Below are positions 1 to 9,000 of a stretch of 51,934 bases of DNA, piece after piece. Source of the stretch: Agathobacter sp. (GTDB lineage: Bacteria; Bacillota; Clostridia; Lachnospirales; Lachnospiraceae); NCBI GenBank assembly GCA_017481285.1, contig JAFUPI010000030.1:1-51934 (forward strand). Direction: 5' to 3'. The notes beneath the pieces are model-generated. The model had not been told where the DNA came from and made no database searches. It saw nothing but the letters and a program-made list of their open reading frames with translations. The position numbers and the translations under genes were made by a program. The stretch's first letter is position 1. Each line of letters begins with the position of its first letter.

Positions 1-92
1 TTCATTACCTTGGCATTTTCCTTGGCAATGGCACGGATTTCTTTTCCTGAGAGATAATTCCCGCCTGATTTCTTTTTCTTAAATATACTCAT
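1..92 (-). CDS. Peptide ABC transporter ATP-binding protein, N-terminal fragment
   Basis: Only the first 30 codons lie in the window; the gene runs off the left edge. The protein begins MSIFKKKKSGGNYLSG and then a basic stretch, with no diagnostic motif yet. An AGGAG ribosome site sits about 8 nt before the ATG, inside the end of the upstream permease gene, and only 3 nt separate the two genes. By position, last after the substrate-binding protein and two permeases of an Opp/Dpp operon, it should be an OppD/DppD-type ATPase that powers peptide import. That function is inferred from gene order, since no Walker motif is visible here. Confidence 0.6.
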   Translation of the reverse strand, partial: MSIFKKKKSGGNYLSGKEIRAIAKENAKVM

Positions 93-95
93 CGC

Positions 96-1136
96 TTATC
101 TCCTTGCTTTTGGATCAAGGGCATCACGCAGACCATCACCTACGAAGTTGAAGCCGAGTACCGCAATAACGATACATACACCGGCTGGAACCCATACGTT
201 TAAGTGGTTCTGCAAAATGTCTTGGTTGGTAGAAATGATATTAATCATTGTTCCCCATGCAGCATATGGTGCTTTAACACCGAGATTCAAGTAAGACAAT
301 GTTGCCTCATAAAGAATCATACTACCAAGGCTCAAACTCATCTGCACGATTAACTGTGGCATAACGTTTGGAACCAAGTGTTTAAAAATCTTTCTTCCTG
401 TTGAGTAACCCATCGCTTCTGCTGCTACCATGTATTCCTGCTCACGAAGAGAAAGAATCTGTCCACGTACAAGACGTGCGGTACCAGGCCAAGAAATAAA
501 TGTTAAATAGGTCATCAACAAGTAAATTCGATATTTCGCATCGATATCAGAAGCATCCAGAATCGTACTGATAATCAGTAAGATTGGAATACCTGGCAGA
601 CACATAAGCACGTCACAGAGACGCATGATTACGTTATCAATCCAGCCTCCGAAGAAACCTGCGATACCACCAAGGAATACTCCGAGAAGAGTAATCAAAA
701 ATACCGCCAGGAAACTTACGGTAAGGGAAATTCTTCCGCCATACATAAGTCTTACGAAAATATCATAACCTTCATTGTCCGTTCCTAAGATATGTTCTTC
801 GGAAGGTGGAGCAAGGAAGTTATCTTTTAATTCCTTTTCCGTGGTCTGACGAAGTGTGTATTTCACACCGTTTACTTCATAAGTGGTTTCTGCGATTGCA
901 TACTCTGTCTTACCACTTTCATCTAATTCGATTTCTCCCCACTGGTCATAAATTTCTGGACCAGCAAAGCTAAAAATAAAGAGTCCGATTACCATTATCA
1001 AACCAACAATACTCAGTTTGGAACGGAAAAATCTACGAACTACCATCATAGTAGGAGACATCAAACGTACATTTTTATCAAGTGGTTCTTCTGTATCTAC
1101 TACTTCCGTACCAAGCTTGCTTGTATTTTCTTCCAT
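96..1136 (-). CDS. oppC: Oligopeptide ABC transporter permease, OppC/DppC type
   Basis: Integral membrane subunit of a peptide importer, 346 aa. It shows the family layout: one N-terminal membrane segment (about residues 40-60), an external loop ending in the OppC signature HILGTDNEGYD, then five membrane segments. The EAA coupling loop that contacts the ATPase reads EYMVAAEAMGYSTGRKIFKH, and the C-terminus reads NFVGDGLRDALDPKARR, both typical of OppC/DppC. The external loop between the first helix and the GTD signature is about 55 residues and acidic. The gene follows oppB by 13 nt with an AAGGAGG ribosome site, so the two are cotranscribed. Substrate (di- or oligopeptide) cannot be read from the sequence. 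Confidence 0.93.
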   Translation of the reverse strand: MEENTSKLGTEVVDTEEPLDKNVRLMSPTMMVVRRFFRSKLSIVGLIMVIGLFIFSFAGPEIYDQWGEIELDESGKTEYAIAETTYEVNGVKYTLRQTTEKELKDNFLAPPSEEHILGTDNEGYDIFVRLMYGGRISLTVSFLAVFLITLLGVFLGGIAGFFGGWIDNVIMRLCDVLMCLPGIPILLIISTILDASDIDAKYRIYLLMTYLTFISWPGTARLVRGQILSLREQEYMVAAEAMGYSTGRKIFKHLVPNVMPQLIVQMSLSLGSMILYEATLSYLNLGVKAPYAAWGTMINIISTNQDILQNHLNVWVPAGVCIVIAVLGFNFVGDGLRDALDPKARR

Positions 1137-1149
1137 AGTACGCGCCTCC

Positions 1150-2142
1150 TTACTCTAATTTTACTCTAGGGTCTACGATACCGTACATAAGATCGGCAAG
1201 CAGAACGCCTAAAACACTAAGTACTGCCAAGAACATGTTATATCCCATGATAAATGGAATATCACCACGGTTCATAGCATCTAACGCAACATTACCAATA
1301 CCAGGTAAGTCGAATACCTGCTCTGTAATGATAGCACCAGAGAACAGGGATGGAATTAAACCTGCCATAGAGGTTACGAGTGGGATTAATGTGTTACGGA
1401 AAGCGTGTTTGTTGATAACTACGTTTTCTTCACATCCCTTAGCACGTGCTGTACGAATATAGTCAGAGTTCATAACTTCGAGCATATTGGTACGGGTCAT
1501 TCTCATTCGAGCACCGATACTTAAGATAACGATGGTCAGAATTGGAATAAATACGTGTCTTGCATAGTCAATTAAAAGCTCTACTCCTGTATAGGAAGCA
1601 GTCGCATCAATTAAGCCTGAGGCTGGGAATAATCCCAGCTTCAAAGCTAAAAAGTCTTTCAACATGTTTCCGAAGAAGAATGATGGTAAAGAAATACCAA
1701 TCATTACGAGGATTGTTACCAAGTAATCACGGAAACTATACTGATGTGTTGCAGCTGTAATACCAAGTGGAATTGCAATCATAAACTCAAAAATAGTTGC
1801 AATCAGGGAAATCGCGAAGGAAATTCCCATGTGCTGCACGATTACATCAGCTACTGGAATACCGTATACAAAGCTTGTTCCAAGATCAAACTGGAATAAT
1901 GCTGTCAGCCAGCTGAAATATCCACCAAGGATACCCATAAAGCTGTCATCGCCCAAGCCGTACATCTGGTACATTGCATCTACGGTTTCCTGACTAACAG
2001 TTGCCCCACCCTGATTGATGGCATTGATTTTATCCTGGATAAAGTCAACTGGCATCAAACGGATTAGGAAATAGATAATCATGGATACACCTATAAGGAT
2101 GAACACTGATTGTACTAATCGTTTTAAAATATACTTAAACAT
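1150..2142 (-). CDS. oppB: Oligopeptide ABC transporter permease, OppB/DppB type
   Basis: First permease subunit of the peptide importer, 330 aa, the usual OppB length. It starts MFKYILKRLVQSVFILIGVS, the classic OppB first helix. The conserved RMTRTNMLEVMNSDYIRTAR segment leads into the EAA loop ARAKGCEENVVINKHAFRNT, and the C-terminus reads LMYGIVDPRVKLE. About six membrane segments are visible. It should pair with OppC to form the translocation channel for peptides delivered by the lipoprotein encoded 15 nt upstream. The ribosome site is GGGAG, 7 nt before the ATG. Nothing is missing or unusual. Confidence 0.94.
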   Translation of the reverse strand: MFKYILKRLVQSVFILIGVSMIIYFLIRLMPVDFIQDKINAINQGGATVSQETVDAMYQMYGLGDDSFMGILGGYFSWLTALFQFDLGTSFVYGIPVADVIVQHMGISFAISLIATIFEFMIAIPLGITAATHQYSFRDYLVTILVMIGISLPSFFFGNMLKDFLALKLGLFPASGLIDATASYTGVELLIDYARHVFIPILTIVILSIGARMRMTRTNMLEVMNSDYIRTARAKGCEENVVINKHAFRNTLIPLVTSMAGLIPSLFSGAIITEQVFDLPGIGNVALDAMNRGDIPFIMGYNMFLAVLSVLGVLLADLMYGIVDPRVKLE

Positions 2143-2157
2143 AAATTCACTCCCGAA

Positions 2158-4725
2158 TTATTTCGCGAATTCAACTTCCCAGATTCTATCCAATGGAGAT
2201 GAATATGGGTTTACTTCCTTAGGAAGGCTGTCTTCACTAATAACATTTGAATTGTAAGCGTATAATACACTTCTCTGGTAAACTGGAAGTTCGATTGCAA
2301 GGTCAAGGATGTATTCCATTGCTTCTTCGTAAAGTTCTGTACGTTCTTCCTGATCGTTTGTTTCACGAGCTTCGTCAATTACGTCACTAAGGTCATCTAA
2401 GAGATCTAATTCTTCTGATGAACCATTTGTCTTTAAGTAGTTATAGCCCCAAGCAAGAGTACTTGTTGCTGTAGAATCTTTGTGGTAAACCTGATAAAGG
2501 TCTGGGTCAAGTGCAGAAGACCAAGCAGCTGCCCATACTTCAAGGGAACCTGTGTTGATCTTTGTAAGAGCCTGTGTATCACAAACTACTTCTACATCCC
2601 ATCCAAGGTCATTTAAGAGAGCTGCTGCATCTCTAAATACTTTGTAAGTTGGGTGATCCTGTAATGAAGAACCAGCAATTGTAAATGTTACAGATAATTC
2701 GCTATCTCCAGCACTTACGCCAGCTTCTTCCATGTATTTTTCTACGTTAGCGATAGCTACTTCTTTATCAAACATATTATCAAACTGTGGATAATCAAAT
2801 CCATTGTCGGTTGCTCTATCTACTGGATATGCCCATGATACTTTTGACATTGGCCAGTAAATCTGTTCTGCTGTACCTGAACGGTAGTAGTCAAGTGCTA
2901 ATGTAGTATTCATTGCACACATAATCGCTTTACGAAGGTTCTGGTCATTAATCTTAGCTGCGTTTACACCAATGTAACCATAACCAAGCTGTTTGCTGGA
3001 AAGGGTAATCATACCGTCTTTCTTTAAGCTTTCTAACTTATCGTAGTTCTGAGTTGTAAGAGCAGGTGAGATGTAGTGTACACTACCATCTTCTAATGCA
3101 GCGATAGCATTCTGTGAACTTACAACCTGATAACGAATCTTATCAATTTTCGCATTTTCAAGACCTTCGCCTACTGTTTCAAAGTTTTCGTTTGCTTTGA
3201 AGTAAACTACGTTGTCTACATAGAATGTGCTTTCTGATGGGGAATCTGAATTATTTTTGTCTGTAACTTTGTAAGCACCAGCACCCATTGGAAGCTTAAT
3301 GTTTCTTGTTGACTGAATCTTTTCTGTCATGAATTCGAAGCTTGCGAATTCAACACCGAATTTGTTGTTTTCGATATCTACTTCTACATCAGAACCTTCA
3401 CCATAGTAGTGCTGTGGAGCAACTGTAAGTGAGAAGTTCCAGATTGCTTTAGGGTCGATACCATCAATTGTAATCTGAAGAACGTCATATTCGTCTTCGT
3501 TTGTTACTGTTCCGTCTTCGTTATGGCCAGAAGCGATTGTGTATTCTGTACCATTTACTTCGATAGTTTCACCAGCCATATCTGTGTGGCCTAATGAAAC
3601 GATACCAGAAATGCTTTCTACTGCTAAATCACCATCCTCAGAAGAGTTTTCATGAAGGATAACTTCTTTTGCTTTTGCAGCATATTCTGTAGCTAATTCA
3701 TTTGCAGTTGCCCAGTATGAAAGAATAATATCTAATTCTGTAGCAATCTTATCATTGTATACATAGTCAATTGCAGCTGATTTTGATTTTACTGAGTTTG
3801 GATACTGAGGTGTTAATTTTTTAATCTTTGTACGGTCTACTTTACCGTCGTCACCTTCTTCATACTCTACTTCTACATAGCCTTCTGAGAACATGAAGCA
3901 GAATACTTCGTCTTCAAATTCTTCGAAATCTTTGTATGGAGCATCTTTATAAGATTCCTGTGCTGATGTGTAGTCTGTTTCTAATTCTTCTTTGAAGAGT
4001 TTTAATGCATATTCATAGTCTTCTAAGAGATTCTTTTCATCTACTTCGTCAGCATCTGTAGAAATTGCTGATGCATAACCAGAGCTTACTTTGTGATTTT
4101 CGATTGCTTCTTTCATTGCGTCATAACCAACTTCTTTGGTAGATGAAGCTTTTACTTCCTGCTGGAAAAGGCTGATAAGTTCCATGATACGGTTAGAAGC
4201 TCTGTTGTTTGCTTCGCTAGTAATCATGTTATCGCCATCTTCCGCGCCAGAACCTACAGTCTGGGTTCTGTATTCCGCAAGACCAAGGATATCTGTTGAG
4301 TAAAGTGTGTTTGAACCTGTATATACAGGGTCAAGGTATACATAATAGTTGAATAATACGTCTTCCATTGTTAATGGATGTCCGTCAGAGAATTTGATAC
4401 CGTTCTTTAATACGAATGTATATGTAACTGTATCATCATCGTTTTCTGTGATGTCATAGTCTTTTGTTACTACTGCTTCATCTTCGCCGTAAGCAACCTG
4501 TACTTTGCCATCTACATACTTAGCACCTAACATGCTAATCTGTGTCATTGATACGATAGTTCCGTCTGGTGCCGCTGTGTAGAAGAATGGATTGAACAAT
4601 CCATCTAACTGTTCTGTCATGATAACGAAAGCATCTTTTTTGCCACCAGCGTTTCCACCACAGCCTACCAACAATCCAACGCACATTGCAATGCTAAGAA
4701 CAAGGGCTAAAATTCTTCTTTTCAT
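2158..4725 (-). CDS. Peptide-binding lipoprotein of an ABC importer, with a long internal insertion
   Basis: Extracytoplasmic solute-binding protein of the OppA/DppA class (SBP family 5), 855 aa. The signal peptide ends in LLVGCGG with lipidated Cys22. Family landmarks include FSDGHPLTMEDVLFNYY and, far downstream, LTVAPQHYYGEG, then the lobe-closing region with YGYIGVNAAKINDQNLRKAI. OppA proteins are usually 530-600 aa. Here roughly 250 acidic, helix-prone residues (about 155-420) separate two blocks that normally lie close together. The gene sits directly upstream of oppB and downstream of a surface protease operon, so it probably captures peptides released by that protease. Start is supported by AAAGGAG nine nt before the ATG. 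Substrate is not predictable. Confidence 0.88.
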   Translation of the reverse strand: MKRRILALVLSIAMCVGLLVGCGGNAGGKKDAFVIMTEQLDGLFNPFFYTAAPDGTIVSMTQISMLGAKYVDGKVQVAYGEDEAVVTKDYDITENDDDTVTYTFVLKNGIKFSDGHPLTMEDVLFNYYVYLDPVYTGSNTLYSTDILGLAEYRTQTVGSGAEDGDNMITSEANNRASNRIMELISLFQQEVKASSTKEVGYDAMKEAIENHKVSSGYASAISTDADEVDEKNLLEDYEYALKLFKEELETDYTSAQESYKDAPYKDFEEFEDEVFCFMFSEGYVEVEYEEGDDGKVDRTKIKKLTPQYPNSVKSKSAAIDYVYNDKIATELDIILSYWATANELATEYAAKAKEVILHENSSEDGDLAVESISGIVSLGHTDMAGETIEVNGTEYTIASGHNEDGTVTNEDEYDVLQITIDGIDPKAIWNFSLTVAPQHYYGEGSDVEVDIENNKFGVEFASFEFMTEKIQSTRNIKLPMGAGAYKVTDKNNSDSPSESTFYVDNVVYFKANENFETVGEGLENAKIDKIRYQVVSSQNAIAALEDGSVHYISPALTTQNYDKLESLKKDGMITLSSKQLGYGYIGVNAAKINDQNLRKAIMCAMNTTLALDYYRSGTAEQIYWPMSKVSWAYPVDRATDNGFDYPQFDNMFDKEVAIANVEKYMEEAGVSAGDSELSVTFTIAGSSLQDHPTYKVFRDAAALLNDLGWDVEVVCDTQALTKINTGSLEVWAAAWSSALDPDLYQVYHKDSTATSTLAWGYNYLKTNGSSEELDLLDDLSDVIDEARETNDQEERTELYEEAMEYILDLAIELPVYQRSVLYAYNSNVISEDSLPKEVNPYSSPLDRIWEVEFAK

Positions 4726-4741
4726 TGTGTTCTACTCCTTT

Positions 4742-6067
4742 TTATTTTGAAATTTCTACGGTTACGTCATTTCCTTCTACGGTAATCTGAACAAGTTCTG
4801 GATTATCGCCAGTTGGAACGCAGGTAATCTGAGCATTTGAAACAACTGCTGCATTGCCTGAGCCACAAACTAAACCGATAGAATAATCACTTGCACCAAA
4901 GTAACAGTTAGAATCAATCTGAATTACACCATTTGTAATATTAACATTTGAAATGGTTGCTTCATCATCAATCGTTCCTGCAAATAAGCCATAAGCAGTA
5001 CCTGTCACACGTGTACCCTTTTCAATTGTAAAGGTTACATTTTCGAATGTAAGGTCTGTAATGCTTGCTTTTTTGGTAATGTTACCAAAAAGACCTGCAT
5101 TTGCTTTTGAGTTATTCGTCTGTTTAAATTCGATGTTTGTAAATTTATGTCCATTACCTTTGATGGTTCCGGTGAATTTTCCGTACATCAAAGAACTAGG
5201 CCAAGTTTCGCCTGAGAAATCTAAGTCAGCATGGATTTCGTAATTACCCTTGATACTAGCGTTTTCAAGGAACTGCTCAACTGTATAAATGTGATACCAT
5301 TCACCTTCCATCCAGTCTACATAAACCTTCATTACAGTATCTTCTGCTGTACCTGTCTTTCTGTCCACGTCACCATAGTGCTCTACAATAGAGGCAATAG
5401 GTTCTGTACCTTCTTCATCATAATAAGCACCCTGGTATGTATATCCATCTCTTTCTGGGAAGTTATACAGTTTCATCGCACCTGTTTTCTCATCTAATGC
5501 AGGAGCTTTGATTTCCTTTACAACCGTTGGATCATATACATAAGTGTCTATTAATTTACCATCTTCTAAAGAATAAAATTCAATTTCAAATAATGGAACC
5601 CAGGCTGCATAAAGTGTAAGCACTGGTTCCTGTGAGGAGTATTCTTTATCTACTACTACCTCTAAATAATCATCTTCAAAATCCCACTTTTCGCCATAGG
5701 TATAAAGTGTATTTCCATCCTCATCCTTGCCATTTTCGCTACGCTCTGCGTACCATCCAGCAAGGAAATATCCACTCTTTGTTGCTTTGAATGCATCATT
5801 TCCTCTTGCCTCATCATCTGGAGTAATGAGTGGAATCTCTACATAGCCATCTTCGTCTGCCTGCATATCTGAGATATTATAGGAGTCTAGGATAACGGAT
5901 GTATTTGTGGTGAATACTCCACCGTTAGCGTCAAATTTGACGCTAACCGTGTAGTTTTTTTCATCATTAACTTCATATGGTGTCTTATCACCGCCACAAG
6001 CAGTGAGCCAACACATAGAACCTACTACCAATAAAGTGAGAAGTACTGTTTTAATTCTCAGTTTCAT
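4742..6067 (-). CDS. Surface lipoprotein with an InlB-type repeat and a beta-helix-like region
   Basis: Predicted lipoprotein of 441 aa; the signal peptide ends CWLTACGG with lipidated Cys24. Residues about 45-155 resemble the Listeria-Bacteroides (InlB B-type) repeat, with VKFDANGG and GYFLAGWYAE. A second partial repeat follows (YNFPERDGYTYQGAYYDEEG). Residues about 265-400 look like a short right-handed beta-helix of GLUG character (GTIKGNGHKFTNIEF, NAGLFGNITKKASI). Such regions usually bind ligands or extend proteins from the surface; no catalytic motif is seen. I chose ATG at 6067 over an in-frame GTG at 6073 because the AGAGG ribosome site is 9 nt from the ATG but only 3 nt from the GTG. 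The start overlaps the end of the protease gene by 17 nt, suggesting translational coupling. Its role in the peptide-uptake operon is unknown. Confidence 0.75.
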   Translation of the reverse strand: MKLRIKTVLLTLLVVGSMCWLTACGGDKTPYEVNDEKNYTVSVKFDANGGVFTTNTSVILDSYNISDMQADEDGYVEIPLITPDDEARGNDAFKATKSGYFLAGWYAERSENGKDEDGNTLYTYGEKWDFEDDYLEVVVDKEYSSQEPVLTLYAAWVPLFEIEFYSLEDGKLIDTYVYDPTVVKEIKAPALDEKTGAMKLYNFPERDGYTYQGAYYDEEGTEPIASIVEHYGDVDRKTGTAEDTVMKVYVDWMEGEWYHIYTVEQFLENASIKGNYEIHADLDFSGETWPSSLMYGKFTGTIKGNGHKFTNIEFKQTNNSKANAGLFGNITKKASITDLTFENVTFTIEKGTRVTGTAYGLFAGTIDDEATISNVNITNGVIQIDSNCYFGASDYSIGLVCGSGNAAVVSNAQITCVPTGDNPELVQITVEGNDVTVEISK

Positions 6068-9000
6068 CTTCACTTACCTCTTTCGCTGCCATTTTTTCTG
6101 CGAGTTCTTTTTCCACTGCAGCTTTCTGCGCTTCAAACTTTGCAACTGCCTTCTTTGTTACTGCATCCTGAGTTTTTCTTGCAGTCTTTTTCGCAAAATC
6201 TTTTGCTTTGCCAGCAAGAGCAACTAATGCTTTACCAGCCTTCGCACACATTTCTTTTACTTTTGCCCAAACTGGAGCAAGTTTTTCACCAATTTTCGCG
6301 AAAACAGGTGCCAGCTTATCTGTCACTGGTTTCAACTTGTCAGTTACAGGTTTAAGCGTTTCTTTAATGGCTTCACGAATCTCTACTAATTCATCTGAAG
6401 TCCAGATTTCTTTTACTTCTTTCTTGAAGAAAAGAGCAATTGCTGCCATAACTGCAAAAAGAATAAGAGCTACAAGTCCTACATTTGGACCGCTTGGTTC
6501 TTCTGGTGTAGCAACAACATCTTTATCTTCTTCTTTCTCCTGGTTTGCAGGATCAAGCAATTTGATACGCTGTTCTGCAGATACTAAATCACTATAGTTG
6601 CTTACAAGTCCCTGCTGAAGTGTAGTAGCTACTTTGTTGTATGCGGCACGAGCTGCATCAACGAGTGCCTTATCTTCCCATTTTACTCGTTCAGGAATCA
6701 GTTTGATTGCACGAATTGCAGCTGCGGCTGCTTCATCTGGAGCCTGTGGTCCATCAATTCTTACATCAAAGTACTGATTCATGATATAGCTATCATAGTG
6801 TTCGCCATTTACTGGACGAATTAATGTAAGCTTATCTTCTACATAACCTACATAATCAACGAAGTTTGCACCATAGAATACGTTGTGGTATAAGCCACCA
6901 GTTACGTTCCACATGAAGTATGGAATTAATCCCATACCATAAATTGCCACTTCATTTCCGTCATAGTCTGTGTATGTACCATAATCACCAGAACCTGGAA
7001 CATGTTCTAATGAATCATAATAGGTTGGGTCATACTCTTCTTCTAAAATAGGAGCATTGTAGCTTCCAAGGGATACGGTATGTAATCCGTTACAATCGAA
7101 GAATGCTTTGTGACCGATTGCTTCCACAGTAAATGGAGTCTGAACCATTTCTACATTACTTCCTGCAAATGCCATTGAAGTAATACGAACGGTATCTTCT
7201 GGAATCTTAACATCTTCTGGATTTAATCCAGTGTAAATGATAAGTTCCCATCCCATAGGTACTTTAGAGTAAAGGGAGCCATCTACAACTTTTACTGTAT
7301 CGCTGATTTCGTATGTATATACTGGAACTTCAACTTTTACGTCATTGATTTCTTCTTCACCCTTTGTGCTAAATGGTGCTACTTGACACATTGCAAATGG
7401 GTTATCACCAAGACTTACAAGTTCCTCTCCTAACGTTACAGTAACTGGTGTCATGCTTTCTTTCATGAACGCCTGAGTACCAACTGTTTCTGTTTCAGAA
7501 AGATCAATATTCACAATAGAGGTATATGCAAATGCATAATCACCGATATTCTTTGCTTTTCCGAGGTTTTCTACGTTTGCAAGTGTTGCTGCATATGCAA
7601 ATGCACCTTCTGCAATATCAGTACCTTTTTCGTTCAATTTAACATTTGTAAGATGCTTATTGTTTACGAATGCGTATTCACCGATATTTTCTGCTTTTGA
7701 TAAATCAACTGTAAGCAAATCATCTTCCATGAATGCGTAATCGCCAATTGTTTCGATCTTGTCAAGATTGATATTCTGTAATGCGATACAACCTGCAAAC
7801 GCATATTCAGGAATTGCTTCAATCTCTTCACCTAAGTTTACATTTACTAATTCTCTACAGTAAGCAAATGCATATGCTCCTACAGATTCAGCAGATGTCA
7901 AATCTACCGCTGTAAGGTTTGGAGCATGGTAAGTATAAATATATGTACCTTCTGAACTTACGGCAGCATATGCCATAGCATCATCCAGACATACATTATA
8001 TACGTCACCAGAGAATGCATAGTCACCAACTGATTTTGCTTTGGAAAGATCAATGTTTGCCAAAGAATCACAGTTGTAGAATGCCATGTATCCGATTTCT
8101 GCATTTGCACCTAATGTTACATCTACGAGACTTGCTGCATTAACGAAAGCATTTTCGCCAATTACTACATTCTTTCCGATTGTTAATGAAGTAAGAGCAG
8201 TTGCAAATGTATAGTAGAAACGCTTCTTACCATTTTCATCATAACTCTTGATTTCAAATGATTCGTCTTTGTTTGTACCAAATGCATATTTACCCAGTGT
8301 TACGTCGTTTCCGATTACTACTGTTGTAAGTTTGTCACATTCACTAAACACACCTTCTGCAATATCCATTCTGTTTGGAATGGTAACAGATGTGATATCT
8401 GTGTAAGCAAATGCATATTTGCCAATGTCAGTTCCTTTATTAAATTCAGGAAGAACTGTAATAGGAACTTCGAAGAATGCATATTCTCCAATGTATTCCA
8501 ATTTGCCTAACTGTACATTTGACAAGCTTTCGCTCTGTGCAAATGCATTGTCACCAACTTCATAAACATTTGGTAATACTACAGAATTGATCTGAGTATT
8601 ATGTGAGAATGCACCGTTTCCAACTACTTCAATTTTATCTTTTCCGCCCATGTTGGCTGCAGAAAATTCACCAGTAAGTGTTGGAACTACAGCAACTAAC
8701 TCTTTTCCTTTATCTGCTACGATATACTCACCTGTAGGAGATTCAAACGTTCTATTGCCTTTTGCGATTTCAAATTTAGAAATCTTGGTATCTCTAAATG
8801 CAAACGCACCAATTTCATTTACTTCTTTACCAATAATAACTTTTTCCAGGTTATCACATTCATAGAACATGCCTTCTGGAAGTACTGTTGCATTTACTGT
8901 GAATTCCTTGATTGATTCACAGCCTGTAAATGCGTAAGTGCCATATTTTACTCGATCTGCTGTAATTGTGATGTCAGAAAGCTTCTTACATCCAGCAAAT

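Noticed and set aside
6067-6073. GTG at 6073 as lipoprotein start
   Set aside because: The ribosome site would be only 3 nt away; the ATG at 6067 has normal spacing and begins the signal peptide.
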